DNA from: Streptomyces sp. NBC_00775
Lineage (GTDB): Bacteria > Actinomycetota > Actinomycetes > Streptomycetales > Streptomycetaceae
Direction: 5' to 3'
Length of the DNA stretch: 64,000 nucleotides
Assembly (NCBI RefSeq): GCF_036347135.1
Contig: NZ_CP108938.1
Location: 6,634,001-6,698,000, forward strand
The notes beneath the pieces were generated by a model, which searched no databases, had not been told where the DNA came from, and saw nothing but the letters and a program-made list of their open reading frames with translations. Below are positions 51,303-60,103 of the stretch, piece by piece. The number at the start of each line of letters is the position of its first letter. The first letter of the stretch is position 1. Position numbers and translations under genes: made by a program.

Positions 51303-53102
51303 GTGACTACCACCGCCGCCAGTGCCGCCTCCTCGCACCACCTCTCACCCGCCTTCCCCGGCCGCGCCCCCTGGGGTACCGCCAACAAGCTGCGCGCCTG
51401 GCAGCACGGGGCGCTGGAGAAGTACCTCCAGGAGCAGCCGCGCGACTTCCTGGCCGTCGCCACGCCCGGCGCCGGCAAGACGACGTTCGCGCTGACGCTC
51501 GCGTCCTGGCTGCTGCACCACCATGTCGTGCAGCAGGTGACCGTGGTCGCGCCGACCGAGCACCTGAAGAAGCAGTGGGCGGAGGCGGCCGCGCGGATAG
51601 GGATCAAGCTGGATCCCGAGTACAGCGCGGGGCCGCTCAGCAAGGAGTACCAGGGCGTCGCCGTGACGTACGCCGGTGTCGGTGTGCGGCCCATGCTGCA
51701 CCGCAATCGCGTCGAGCAGCGCAAGACCCTCGTCATCCTCGACGAGATCCACCACGCCGGTGACTCCAAGTCCTGGGGTGAGGCGTGCCTTGAGGCGTTC
51801 GAGCCCGCCACCCGGCGGCTCGCGCTCACCGGTACGCCCTTCCGGTCCGACACCAACCCCATCCCCTTCGTGACGTACGAGGAGGGGAACGACGGGATCC
51901 GGCGGTCCTCCGCCGACTACACGTACGGATACGGGTCCGCCCTCGGCGACGGGGTCGTGCGGCCGGTCATCTTCCTCTCCTACAGCGGCAACATGCGGTG
52001 GCGCACCAAGGCGGGCGACGAAATCGCCGCTCGCCTCGGCGAACCCATGACCAAGGACGCCATCTCGCAGGCCTGGCGCACCGCGCTCGACGCGCGCGGC
52101 GAGTGGATGCCCAGCGTGCTGCGCGCCGCCGACCAGCGGCTGACCGAGGTCAGGAAGGGCATCCCGGACGCCGGTGCGCTCGTCATCGCCTCCGACCAGG
52201 ACTCGGCGCGCGCGTACGCCAAGCTGATCCGCGAGATCACCGGGACCAAGGCGACCCTCGTCCTCTCCGACGACACCGGCGCCTCGAACCGCATCGACGA
52301 GTTCAGCCACAGCGACGACCGGTGGATGGTCGCGGTGCGGATGGTGTCCGAGGGCGTCGACGTGCCGCGGCTCGCGGTCGGCGTGTACGCCACCACCATC
52401 TCCACGCCCCTCTTCTTCGCCCAGGCCGTCGGACGCTTCGTACGGTCCCGGCGGCGCGGCGAGACCGCCTCCGTCTTCCTCCCGACCGTCCCCGACCTCC
52501 TGGGCTTCGCCAACGAGATGGAGGTCGAGCGCGACCACGTCCTCGACAAGCCCAAGAAAGAGGGCGAGGAGGACCCGTACGCCGAGTCCGAGCAGGAGAT
52601 GGACGAGGCGAACCGGGAGCAGGACGAGGACACCGGCGAGCAGGAGCAGTTCTCCTTCGAGGCGCTGGAGTCCGAGGCCGTTTTCGACCGGGTGCTGTAC
52701 GACGGCGCCGAGTTCGGGATGCAGGCCCACCCGGGGAGCGAGGAAGAGCAGGACTACCTCGGCATTCCGGGGCTTCTCGAACCCGACCAGGTGCAGATGC
52801 TCCTCCAGAAGCGGCAGGCCCGGCAGATCGCGCACAGCCGCAAGAAGCCCGACGAGGAAGCGGATCTGCTCGAACTGCCCGCCGAGCGGCGGCCCGTGGT
52901 CTCCCACAAGGAGATGCTGGAGCTGCGGAAACAGCTCAACACCATGGTCGGCGCGTACGTCCATCAGAGCGGCAAGCCGCACGGCGTGATCCACACCGAG
53001 CTGCGGCGTGTGTGTGGGGGGCCGCCGAGCGCGGAGGCGACGGCGGGACAGCTGCGGCAGCGGATCGCCAAGGTGCAGGAGTGGGCCACCCGGATGCGGT
53101 GA
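51303..53102 (+). CDS. DEAD/DEAH-box SF2 helicase
   Basis: A 599-residue helicase: motif I TPGAGKTTFALTLASWLL (about 57-74), motif II DEIHHAG, motif III ALTGTPFR, then the second RecA domain with MVSEGVDVPRLAVGVYAT and QAVGRFVRSRRRGE (motif VI). The C-terminal 180 residues are acidic and helical (EEDPYAESEQEMDEANREQ). Unwinds or translocates on nucleic acid; exact role unknown. GTG start with GGAG just before. Confidence 0.92.
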   Translation: MTTTAASAASSHHLSPAFPGRAPWGTANKLRAWQHGALEKYLQEQPRDFLAVATPGAGKTTFALTLASWLLHHHVVQQVTVVAPTEHLKKQWAEAAARIGIKLDPEYSAGPLSKEYQGVAVTYAGVGVRPMLHRNRVEQRKTLVILDEIHHAGDSKSWGEACLEAFEPATRRLALTGTPFRSDTNPIPFVTYEEGNDGIRRSSADYTYGYGSALGDGVVRPVIFLSYSGNMRWRTKAGDEIAARLGEPMTKDAISQAWRTALDARGEWMPSVLRAADQRLTEVRKGIPDAGALVIASDQDSARAYAKLIREITGTKATLVLSDDTGASNRIDEFSHSDDRWMVAVRMVSEGVDVPRLAVGVYATTISTPLFFAQAVGRFVRSRRRGETASVFLPTVPDLLGFANEMEVERDHVLDKPKKEGEEDPYAESEQEMDEANREQDEDTGEQEQFSFEALESEAVFDRVLYDGAEFGMQAHPGSEEEQDYLGIPGLLEPDQVQMLLQKRQARQIAHSRKKPDEEADLLELPAERRPVVSHKEMLELRKQLNTMVGAYVHQSGKPHGVIHTELRRVCGGPPSAEATAGQLRQRIAKVQEWATRMR

Positions 53103-53537
53103 CGCTGGGCGCTGTGCCGGGGCGGTCGCGGTTCCGGGGTGTGCCGGTTGTTCTTCGGCCGCGGACCGTCTGTGGCTGGTCGCGCAGTTCCTCGCGCCCC
53201 TTTTAGGGGCGCGTTTGTGGGCGTGTGCGCTGTGTGCGCGGGTCGTGCACGCCGCGTGATGAGCGCCGTGCGTATGGGGGCAAACGGAATCAGTCCGTAC
53301 CAGCCGTTGCCCGGATTCTGGACGTGGACTTCCGCTGAGCGGACTGGATCGCTACTGTCCCGGCTACGCACACGCCCCGTGGCAGCGCCGCCGCGGAGCG
53401 CAGCCGTGAAGCGACTCCGCCCGGGAAGAGCCCGGGTCGTCAGCCGACCGGCGGCCTCTGAAGCGCGTCGCCGACGGGACTCGGTGGCGCAACCGCCGCG
53501 AGGGGGCCGTCGACCTCACCACTAAGGAGTGGGCGTC
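53103..53537. other. 435-bp intergenic region
   Basis: Carries the common Streptomyces repeat hairpin at 53193-53213 and, near the end, the AAGGAG ribosome binding site of the IclR gene. A frame reaching 53525 is Arg/Pro rich and lacks an SD; I do not regard it as a gene. Confidence 0.6.
53193..53213 (+). terminator. Streptomyces intergenic repeat hairpin
   Basis: CGCGCCCCT (53193-53201) and AGGGGCGCG (53205-53213) with loop TTT, preceded by CTGGTCGCGCAGTTCCT. This block occurs at the end of very many Streptomyces genes and can act as a terminator for the helicase gene 90 bp upstream. Confidence 0.75.
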
Positions 53538-54179
53538 GTGACCGCGGAGACCTCTCAGACGCTCGACCGGGGACTGCGCGTCCTCAAGCTGCTCGCCGAC
53601 ACGGACCACGGGCTGACCGTCACCGAGCTCTCGAACAAACTGGGCGTCAACCGGACCGTTGTGTACCGGTTGCTCGCCACGCTGGAGCAGCACGCACTCG
53701 TACGGCGTGATCTGGGTGGCCGCGCCCGGGTCGGGCTCGGCGTGCTGCGGCTGGGCAGCCAGGTGCATCCGCTGGTGCGGGAGGCCGCGCTGCCCGCGTT
53801 GCGGGCGCTGGCCGAGGACATAGGGGCTACGGCTCATCTCACGCTGGTCGACGGGACCGAGGCGCTGGCCGTCGCCGTCGTGGAGCCGACGTGGACGGAT
53901 TACCACGTTGCCTACCGGGCCGGGTTCCGGCATCCGCTGGACCGGGGTGCCGCCGGGCGGGCGATTCTCGCGGCCCGGCAGGCGCCGGTGGGGGAGCCCG
54001 GGTACACGCTCACGCATGGGGAGTTGGAGGCGGGGGCCAGTGGGGCCGCGGCGCCTCTGATCGGTGTGACCGGGGTCGAGGGCAGCGTGGGTGTCGTCAT
54101 GCTGGCGGACTCCGTGCCGGAGCGGGTGGGACCGCGGGTCGTGGACGCGGCCCGAGAGGTCGCTGACGCCTTGCGCTGA
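53538..54179 (+). CDS. IclR-family transcriptional regulator
   Basis: A 213-residue regulator: winged helix at about 7-60 (TLDRGLRVLKLLADTDHGLT, ELSNKLGVNRTVVYRLLATL) and an IclR effector domain from about 75 (GATAHLTLVDGTEALAVAVV). GTG 53538 is favoured since AAGGAG at 53524-53529 is 8 bp away; GTG at 53529 lies inside that site. An enolase-superfamily gene remnant downstream may once have been its target. Confidence 0.9.
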   Translation: MTAETSQTLDRGLRVLKLLADTDHGLTVTELSNKLGVNRTVVYRLLATLEQHALVRRDLGGRARVGLGVLRLGSQVHPLVREAALPALRALAEDIGATAHLTLVDGTEALAVAVVEPTWTDYHVAYRAGFRHPLDRGAAGRAILAARQAPVGEPGYTLTHGELEAGASGAAAPLIGVTGVEGSVGVVMLADSVPERVGPRVVDAAREVADALR

Positions 54180-54418
54180 CGTCGGGCTCGGCTCGGCTCG
54201 TGCCCGGCGCCGGGGCCGACCTCGGGGCGGGTCGCGCGGTCCGGCGCTCACGGGGTGCCGCTCTCCTTGGGACGGGCGCCGCCCCAGCGCCCAGCGGCAC
54301 GGTGGCCCACAGCCGAGGCGGCTGCGATGCCACCCCCTGCCCCCTGCCACACCCCCTGTGTCTGTACCGGCGTCGCGAGTGGGCCGCCGCCCCAGCGGCA
54401 TGATGCCCGCACCCTCAA

Positions 54419-54562
54419 GGGCAGCCCTTCGTCCTGGAGGACGGACATCTGCGGGTCCCGACGACACCCGGCATCGGCATCGGCATCGAGCCGCTGCCGG
54501 AGGCGCTGCGCCGCTTCCGGGCCGCACGACGGGACCTGTACGGGGGCCCTACCGTGCGGTGA
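54419..54562 (+). pseudogene. remnant of an enolase-superfamily (mandelate racemase/MLE-like) gene
   Basis: The frame ending at TGA 54560-54562 encodes QPFVLEDGHLRVPTTPGIGI then EPLPEALRRFRAARRDLYGG, the typical C-terminal end of mandelate racemase/muconate lactonising enzymes (DG-x-x-x-VP-x-x-PGxG). An in-frame stop lies at 54401-54403 and no start codon follows, so only about 48 codons remain. The rest of the gene seems deleted. Confidence 0.55.
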
Positions 54563-54577
54563 CGTTAGATTGATCCC

Positions 54578-55366
54578 GTGCTCTCTCGTCTCACGCGCCC
54601 CAAGGCCGTCGCCGTCTGCGCCCTCCCCGTCGTGGCTCTGCTCGCCACGGCGGTGTTCGCGCCGCTGCCGTTCTCCGTGGCGCAGCCCGGCATGACGGCG
54701 AACGTCCTCGGCGAGAACAAGGGTGACCCGGTGATCACGATCAGCGGAGCGCCCACGCGGGACACCAGCGGGCAGCTGCGGATGACGACGATCGAGGCGA
54801 CGGGCCCGGACGCGCGGGTCTCCCTCGGTGATGTGCTCGACAGCTGGTTCGCCACGGACCGGGCCGTGATGCCGCGCGACTCGGTCTACCCGAGCGGGAA
54901 CAGCGTCAAGGAGATCGAGCAGCACAACGCGGACGAGATGAAGAAGTCCCAGGACACGGCCACCGAGGCGGCGCTGTCCTATCTGCACGAGAAGAACGAC
55001 GTGAAGGTCACGCTCAAGCTGGCCGACGTGGGCGGGCCCAGTGCCGGGCTGCTCTTCTCGCTCGGCATCGTCGACAAGCTGGACGGCGACGGCAGCGGCG
55101 GCGACCTCACGGGCGGACGCACCATCGCGGGTACGGGGACGATCGACGAGGACGGCACGGTCGGCGCCGTCGGGGGCGTCGCCCTCAAGACCCAGGCCGC
55201 CCGCCGGGACGGCGCGACGGTCTTCCTGGTCCCGAAGGCGGAGTGCTCGGACGCGAAGTCGGAGCTGCCGAAGGGGCTGCGGCTGATTCCGGTGACCACG
55301 CTGAAGGGCGCGGTGGACGCCCTGGTCTCCCTGGAGAAGGGGAAGGGCTCGGTTCCGAGCTGCTAG
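54578..55366 (+). CDS. secreted Lon-like (S16) serine protease domain protein
   Basis: A 262-residue protein with an N-terminal signal/anchor (about 10-30) and a C-terminal Lon-type S16 domain. GGPSAGLLFSLGIVDKLDG holds catalytic Ser155 and GGVALKTQAARRDGATVF catalytic Lys204. Related YlbL proteins carry a PDZ domain between signal and S16; here the intervening 110 residues do not show an obvious one. GTG start. Confidence 0.88.
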   Translation: MLSRLTRPKAVAVCALPVVALLATAVFAPLPFSVAQPGMTANVLGENKGDPVITISGAPTRDTSGQLRMTTIEATGPDARVSLGDVLDSWFATDRAVMPRDSVYPSGNSVKEIEQHNADEMKKSQDTATEAALSYLHEKNDVKVTLKLADVGGPSAGLLFSLGIVDKLDGDGSGGDLTGGRTIAGTGTIDEDGTVGAVGGVALKTQAARRDGATVFLVPKAECSDAKSELPKGLRLIPVTTLKGAVDALVSLEKGKGSVPSC

Positions 55367-55545
55367 GCGACTGCCGGGTTCGGGGTGGCCAGCCGGAGGC
55401 CGACCTCCACGAGCGTCCAGCCGAGCCGTGCCCGCAGCTCGCTCGGCCGCTTGGCCTCGGTGGCGAGCCGGTGGGTTTCGGCCTGGGCGCGGAGTTCGGC
55501 GGCGCGGGTGTGGTGCAGGGCGAGGTGTGTGTCGGGGTGCAGCAT
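55363..55545 (-). CDS. small conserved Streptomyces protein
   Basis: A 60-residue protein (MLHPDTHLALHHTRAAELRA ... LRARLGWTLVEVGLRLA) of a kind found often in Streptomyces, with helical N-terminus and a hydrophobic C-terminal helix. It lies just downstream of the ArsR gene on the same strand (9 bp) and overlaps the convergent S16 gene by 4 nt. Function unknown. Confidence 0.75.
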   Translation of the reverse strand: MLHPDTHLALHHTRAAELRAQAETHRLATEAKRPSELRARLGWTLVEVGLRLATPNPAVA

Positions 55546-55554
55546 CGGTGCCTC

Positions 55555-56163
55555 TCAGTCCTGGTTGATGGGGAAGACGTGGGTGTGGATGCGGACCTGC
55601 TCGGCGTCAGGGGTGTCCTCGGCGGGAGCCAACGCGCGGTAGTTCTCCATGAGTTCGTGCATCCTGGCGACGAGCTCGGTGGCGAGTTCGGGTGTCAGCC
55701 GTAGCGTCATGTCGCTCATGTCCGTGGCCCCGGACCAGGCCGTGGACCATTCGTGCCGGGTGGCGATCCAGGTGGACAGCTCGCGGGTGTGGGTGTTCGC
55801 GATCTCGTGCAGGAAGGTGTCCTCCGCTCCGCGCAACTCCGGATCGGACCCCGTGAACCGGGTGCTGTCGTAGATCAGCCCCTGGTGGACGGCCTTCCAC
55901 CAGCGCTCCCGCCCCTTGCCGTGTTCCGGGGCGTCCTCGACGAAGCCGTGCGCGGCGAGCTGGCGCAGGTGGTAGCTGGTCGCTCCGCTGGACTCGCCCA
56001 GTTTCGCCGCCAGTTGGGACGCGGTGGCCGGTCCGCCCCGCCGCAGTGCGCTCAGCAGCTGCATGCGGAGTGGGTGCGCGAGGCCACGCAGCGAGCGGGC
56101 GTCGAGGGTGCGGGGGGCCAGTTCGTCCGAGGCCGGTGTCGTCGGTTCTTCGCGCTCCTGCAT
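55555..56163 (-). CDS. ArsR-type HTH regulator
   Basis: A 202-residue regulator: winged helix at about 25-95 (SLRGLAHPLRMQLLSALRRG, TASQLAAKLGESSGATSYHL) and a helical C-terminal domain (about 110-190). No metal-binding Cys motif is seen. No SD lies before the ATG at 56163, so it may be leaderless. A 17-bp perfect inverted repeat starts 20 bp upstream. Confidence 0.9.
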   Translation of the reverse strand: MQEREEPTTPASDELAPRTLDARSLRGLAHPLRMQLLSALRRGGPATASQLAAKLGESSGATSYHLRQLAAHGFVEDAPEHGKGRERWWKAVHQGLIYDSTRFTGSDPELRGAEDTFLHEIANTHTRELSTWIATRHEWSTAWSGATDMSDMTLRLTPELATELVARMHELMENYRALAPAEDTPDAEQVRIHTHVFPINQD

Positions 56164-56182
56164 GTATGCAAAGGTAGCGTTG

Positions 56183-56224
56183 CAAAGAAGTAGTTGCAAG
56201 GGGTTCTTTGCAACTACTTCTTTG
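56183..56224. promoter_or_regulatory. 17-bp perfect inverted repeat, likely ArsR operator
   Basis: CAAAGAAGTAGTTGCAA (56183-56199) and TTGCAACTACTTCTTTG (56208-56224) are exact reverse complements, 8 bp apart. A related half-site GCAAAGGTAGCGTTGC overlaps the gene start. AT-rich against the local GC. It lies between the ArsR gene and the osmoprotectant-binding gene end, so autoregulation is the likely use. Confidence 0.75.
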
Positions 56225-56264
56225 TAAGTCCTCGGAGTCGAGTCCTCGTATGCTCCGGGGCAAC

Positions 56265-57281
56265 TCACCCGCTCTGGACGAACCCCTCCTGCGTCATCCA
56301 GTCCAGCGCCACCTCGTGCGGATCCTGCCCCTGCACATCCACCTTCGCGTTCAACTCCTGCGCCACCGTGTTGTTCAGCTTCTTGGTCACGGGATCGATG
56401 ACCTCCGCGATCGCCGGATACTCCTTCAGGGCCTTGGAGTTGATCACAGGCGCCGCGTTGTAGTTGGGGAAGAACTTCTTGTTGTCCTGCATCACCTCCA
56501 GGTTCATCGACTTGATGCGCCCGTCGGTGGTGAACACCTCCCCGTACGTGCAACTCCCCTTCGCCACCTGGGTGTAGATGATCCCGGTGTCCATCTGCGT
56601 GATGTTCTTCGCGGGCACATCCATGCCGTACGCCTTCTCCATGCCCGGCAGCCCGTCGGCCCGGTTGGCGAACTCGCTCTCCACGCAGAGCGTCACCGCG
56701 CCGGGATCCGTCTTGGACAGCGCGGCCACGTCCGACAGTGTCTTCGTGCCGTACTTCTTGAAGTTGGCCTGGTTCATGGCGAGCGCGTACGTGTTGTTGA
56801 GGGCGGACGGCGGCAGCCAGGTCAGCCCGTTCTTGAGGTCGGCGTCACGCACCGCCTGCCACTGCTGCTGCGGGTCGGGGATGGGCTTGCTGTTGCCGAG
56901 GTAGGTGATCCAGGCCGTGCCCGTGTACTCGTACATGGCGTCCGCGTCCCCGTTCTTGACGGCCTCGCGGGAGCCGATCGACCCCTGGATGCCGGTGCGG
57001 TCGAGCACGTCCGCGCCGGCCGCCTGGAAGGCGATGCCCATGATCGCGCCGAGGATCAGCTGCTCGGTGAACTCCTTGGACGTCACGGTGAGGTGGGCGC
57101 CCTTGAGCGGTTCGCCCTGCCCGATCGAGCCGGGTTTGACGTTGTCGACCATGGGGGAGCCGCTGGTCAGCCCGCAGCCGGAGGCCAGCACGAGCGCCCC
57201 GGCCAGCAGCAGACACGTACGCCTTCTGGCCGGCATCGGACACGTACGCCTCGCATGTTTCGGGTGCTGCGTGCTCCTCAT
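56265..57281 (-). CDS. osmoprotectant (glycine betaine/choline) ABC substrate-binding lipoprotein
   Basis: A 338-residue OpuCC-like protein. Signal with basic ARRRT start and lipobox LASGC at about residue 36, then VTSKEFTEQLILGAIMGIA, EYTGTAWITYLG and ALNNTYALAMN, the quaternary-amine binding pattern. The ATG overlaps the stop of the upstream permease gene (ATGA). Last gene of a permease/ATPase/permease/binding protein operon. Confidence 0.93.
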   Translation of the reverse strand: MRSTQHPKHARRTCPMPARRRTCLLLAGALVLASGCGLTSGSPMVDNVKPGSIGQGEPLKGAHLTVTSKEFTEQLILGAIMGIAFQAAGADVLDRTGIQGSIGSREAVKNGDADAMYEYTGTAWITYLGNSKPIPDPQQQWQAVRDADLKNGLTWLPPSALNNTYALAMNQANFKKYGTKTLSDVAALSKTDPGAVTLCVESEFANRADGLPGMEKAYGMDVPAKNITQMDTGIIYTQVAKGSCTYGEVFTTDGRIKSMNLEVMQDNKKFFPNYNAAPVINSKALKEYPAIAEVIDPVTKKLNNTVAQELNAKVDVQGQDPHEVALDWMTQEGFVQSG

Positions 57282-58132
57282 GATCCCGCCTCCAACCCGC
57301 GTGGTCTGAGCAGCAGTTCGGCCAGTGAGGCGAGCCAGTCGACGAGCAGGGCGAGCGACACCGTGAGGATCGAGCCGAGCACCAGGACCGGCATGCGCTG
57401 GGTGGTGATTCCGGTGGTGATGAGCACGCCGAGGCCGCCGCCTCCGCCGAAGGTGGCGAGGGTCGCCGTGCCCACGTTCAGGACGAGTGCCGTACGGACG
57501 CCCGCGAGGATCAGCGGTACGGCCAGCGGGAGTTCGACCCGGGACAGAACGCCGAGCGGCGACATGCCGATGCCGCGCGCGGCCTCCAGAAGCGTCGGAT
57601 CGTTCGCCTTCAGGCCCGCGATCGTGTTGGACAGGACCGGCAGGATGGCGTAGATGGTGATGCCGATCAGGGCCGATTTCTCGCCGGTGCCGAGCCAGAT
57701 CACCAGGAGCGCCAACAGGCCGATGGCGGGCGTTGCCTGTCCCATGTTGGCGATGGTCATCGCGAGCGGAGTCGCCTTGCGGAACGCCTTGCGGGTGAGC
57801 AGGATGCCCAGCGGGATGGCGATGATCACGACGAAGAACGTGGAGATCGCGGTCAGTTGGATGTGCTGCCACAGGGCCTTCGACACCTGGCCGTTCGACA
57901 GGGCGTTCTCGGAGATCGAGTCGAGGGTTGCCTGCTGGAACCAGAGCCAGGTGGCGAGCAGCAGGGCCACGATCATGGCGGGCAGGAAGGTCAGCTTCTT
58001 CCAGGTGATCCGGGGCTTGAGCGTGACAGTCGGCGGGGGAGCCTCCTGCTCGGCCTCGCCCTCGTCCCGGAAGGCGAGCCCCTTGACCTCGTGCTCGCCC
58101 TCGGGCCGCTGATCCACAGGCGGTGTGATCAC
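57278..58132 (-). CDS. osmoprotectant ABC transporter permease
   Basis: A 284-residue permease with a 45-residue cytosolic N-terminus, then six spans. QHIQLTAISTFFVVIIAIPLG and the EAA-like loop PTLLEAARGIGMSPLGVLSR mark the OpuC/ProW class. GTG start overlaps the ATPase stop (GTGA). Confidence 0.93.
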   Translation of the reverse strand: MITPPVDQRPEGEHEVKGLAFRDEGEAEQEAPPPTVTLKPRITWKKLTFLPAMIVALLLATWLWFQQATLDSISENALSNGQVSKALWQHIQLTAISTFFVVIIAIPLGILLTRKAFRKATPLAMTIANMGQATPAIGLLALLVIWLGTGEKSALIGITIYAILPVLSNTIAGLKANDPTLLEAARGIGMSPLGVLSRVELPLAVPLILAGVRTALVLNVGTATLATFGGGGGLGVLITTGITTQRMPVLVLGSILTVSLALLVDWLASLAELLLRPRGLEAGS

Positions 58133-59421
58133 GCCTTCTTCTCCCCTCCGTCGCCCTCCTGCTCGAAGTGGGTCTGCTGGGCGCGGGCCTCCTCCAGTTC
58201 GTGCTGGTGCTCCATCGCCTCCAGCCGGTCGGCCTCAAGCAGCTCGTGCACGGAGTTCATCAGCGTCTCCATGTCGACGACCCCGATGAACTCCCCGCGC
58301 CGCCCGGTGACCGCGACCCGGCCCGTGTTGTCGGTGAGCACGGCCTCCAGGGCGTCCCGCAGCGTGGCGTCCCGGGTCACCGTGTCGTGCACCAGCGTGC
58401 CCGCCCGGGCGAGCGAGCCCTTGGCCCGCATCAGGTCGCCGCGCCGCAGCCATTTGTAGGGGCGGCCGCGCTTGTCGAGCAGCAGGATCTCGTTCGTACC
58501 GCTGCCCCTGAGCTTGTTGAAGATCTCCTGGAGCGGGTCGTCCACGGTCACCGTCGGGTAGTCGGTCATCTCCACGTTCCGTACGCGGGTGAGGTTGAGC
58601 CGTTTCAGGGCGGCGCCCGCGCCCACGAACCCCGACACGAAGTCGTCGGCCGGGTTGGTGAGGATCGCCTCCGGGGTGTCGAACTGCGCGATGTGCGAGC
58701 GCTCGCGCAGGACCGCGATCCGGTCGCCCAGCTTGATCGCCTCGTCGAAGTCGTGGGTGACGAAGACGATCGTCTTGTGCAGCTCGTGCTGGAGCCGGAT
58801 CAGCTCGTCCTGGAGGTGGTCGCGGGTGATCGGGTCCACGGCGCCGAAGGGCTCGTCCATCAGCAGGACGGGCGGATCGGCCGCGAGCGCCCGTGCCACG
58901 CCCACGCGTTGCTGCTGGCCGCCGGAGAGCTGGCGCGGATAGCGGCCGTGGAACTCGCCCGGGTCGAGCCCGACCAGGTCCAGCATCTCCTCGACCCGCG
59001 ACTTGATCCTCGACTTGGACCAGCCGGTCATTTTCGGTACGAGCGCGATGTTCTGGGCGACCGTCATGTGTGGGAAGAGCCCGGAGGACTGGATCGCGTA
59101 CCCGACCTTGCGGCGCAGCTTCACCGGGTCCATGTGGGTGACGTCCTCGCCGCCGATGCGGATGCGGCCGCCGGTCGGTTCGATGATCCGGTTGATCATC
59201 TTCAGGGTCGTCGACTTCCCGCAGCCGGAGGGGCCGACGAAGACGACGAGCTCGCCCGCCTTGATCTCCATGTGGACGCTGTCCACGGCGGGGTCGCGGC
59301 TGCCCGGATAGCGCTTGGTGAGGTTGTCCAGCTCGATGGTGGCGCCGGTCGTGGACGTGTGCGCGCCGGCGGTGGACTCGGCGGACGTGGCGGACTCGGC
59401 GGACTCGGCGGACTCAGTCAC
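58129..59421 (-). CDS. osmoprotectant ABC transporter ATPase with CBS domains
   Basis: A 430-residue OpuCA/ProV-like ATPase: Walker A GPSGCGKSTTLKMI (about 63-76), Q-loop YAIQSSGLFPHMTVA, signature QLSGGQQQRVGVARAL, Walker B LLMDEPFGAVDP, His switch VTHDFDEA. Two CBS domains (about 290-405) probably sense ionic strength as in OpuA, and the tail is charged. GTG start overlaps the preceding permease by 8 nt. Confidence 0.95.
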   Translation of the reverse strand: MTESAESAESATSAESTAGAHTSTTGATIELDNLTKRYPGSRDPAVDSVHMEIKAGELVVFVGPSGCGKSTTLKMINRIIEPTGGRIRIGGEDVTHMDPVKLRRKVGYAIQSSGLFPHMTVAQNIALVPKMTGWSKSRIKSRVEEMLDLVGLDPGEFHGRYPRQLSGGQQQRVGVARALAADPPVLLMDEPFGAVDPITRDHLQDELIRLQHELHKTIVFVTHDFDEAIKLGDRIAVLRERSHIAQFDTPEAILTNPADDFVSGFVGAGAALKRLNLTRVRNVEMTDYPTVTVDDPLQEIFNKLRGSGTNEILLLDKRGRPYKWLRRGDLMRAKGSLARAGTLVHDTVTRDATLRDALEAVLTDNTGRVAVTGRRGEFIGVVDMETLMNSVHELLEADRLEAMEHQHELEEARAQQTHFEQEGDGGEKKA

Positions 59422-60061
59422 GGATCCCCCTCGGAATGGTCAGGTGTCCGATGAGCACGTACGCGGCGTCGAACAGCAGCGCCAGGATGATGATCCCGAG
59501 CGTGCCCGCGAGCACCTGGTTGAGCGCGTTCTTGCTGCCCAGGGAGCCGATGCCGCGGAAGATCTCGTTGCCGAGGCCGGGCCCGGAGGCGTAGGCCGCG
59601 ATGGCCGCGATGCCCATCAGCATCTGGGTGGAGATCCGGATGCCGGTGAGGATCGGCGGCCAGGCCAGCGGCAGCTCGACCCGCACGAGACGGGCGAGCC
59701 GCGACATCCCGATGCCCCTCGCCGCGTCCACGAGCGAGGGATCGACCCCGCGCAGACCCACGATCGCGTTCCGCACGATCGGCAGCAGCCCGTACAGCGT
59801 CAGCGCGATGACCGTCGGCGGCACGCCCAGGCCCACGATCGGGATCAGCAGACCGATCATGGCGAGCGAGGGCATGGTCAGGATGGTGGAGGTGGTGGTC
59901 GTGGCGAGGTTGCCGGCCCACTCGACGCGGTAGGTGGCGACGCCGATCAGTACGCCGACGGCCGTCGCGACGACCATGCACTGGAAGACCACGCTGGCGT
60001 GTTGGTACGCGTCCGCGAGCAGCTGCTGATGGCGGCTGCTCAGGTACTCCCAGAAGTTCAC
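59414..60061 (-). CDS. osmoprotectant ABC transporter permease (first gene of operon)
   Basis: A 215-residue permease of the OpuCB type with about five to six spans. LTMPSLAMIGLLIPIVGLG and the EAA loop PSLVDAARGIGMSRLARLVR are clear. Together with the second permease it forms a heterodimeric channel. ATG start with GAGG upstream. Confidence 0.93.
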   Translation of the reverse strand: MNFWEYLSSRHQQLLADAYQHASVVFQCMVVATAVGVLIGVATYRVEWAGNLATTTTSTILTMPSLAMIGLLIPIVGLGVPPTVIALTLYGLLPIVRNAIVGLRGVDPSLVDAARGIGMSRLARLVRVELPLAWPPILTGIRISTQMLMGIAAIAAYASGPGLGNEIFRGIGSLGSKNALNQVLAGTLGIIILALLFDAAYVLIGHLTIPRGIRD

Positions 60062-60103
60062 GGCACCGGACCTCTCCTCACCCGCGGTCCGGACCCCTTC
60101 GCG

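Noticed and set aside
53139..53525. 128-residue frame before the IclR gene
   Set aside because: Starts inside the common intergenic repeat, is Arg/Pro rich and has no ribosome binding site.
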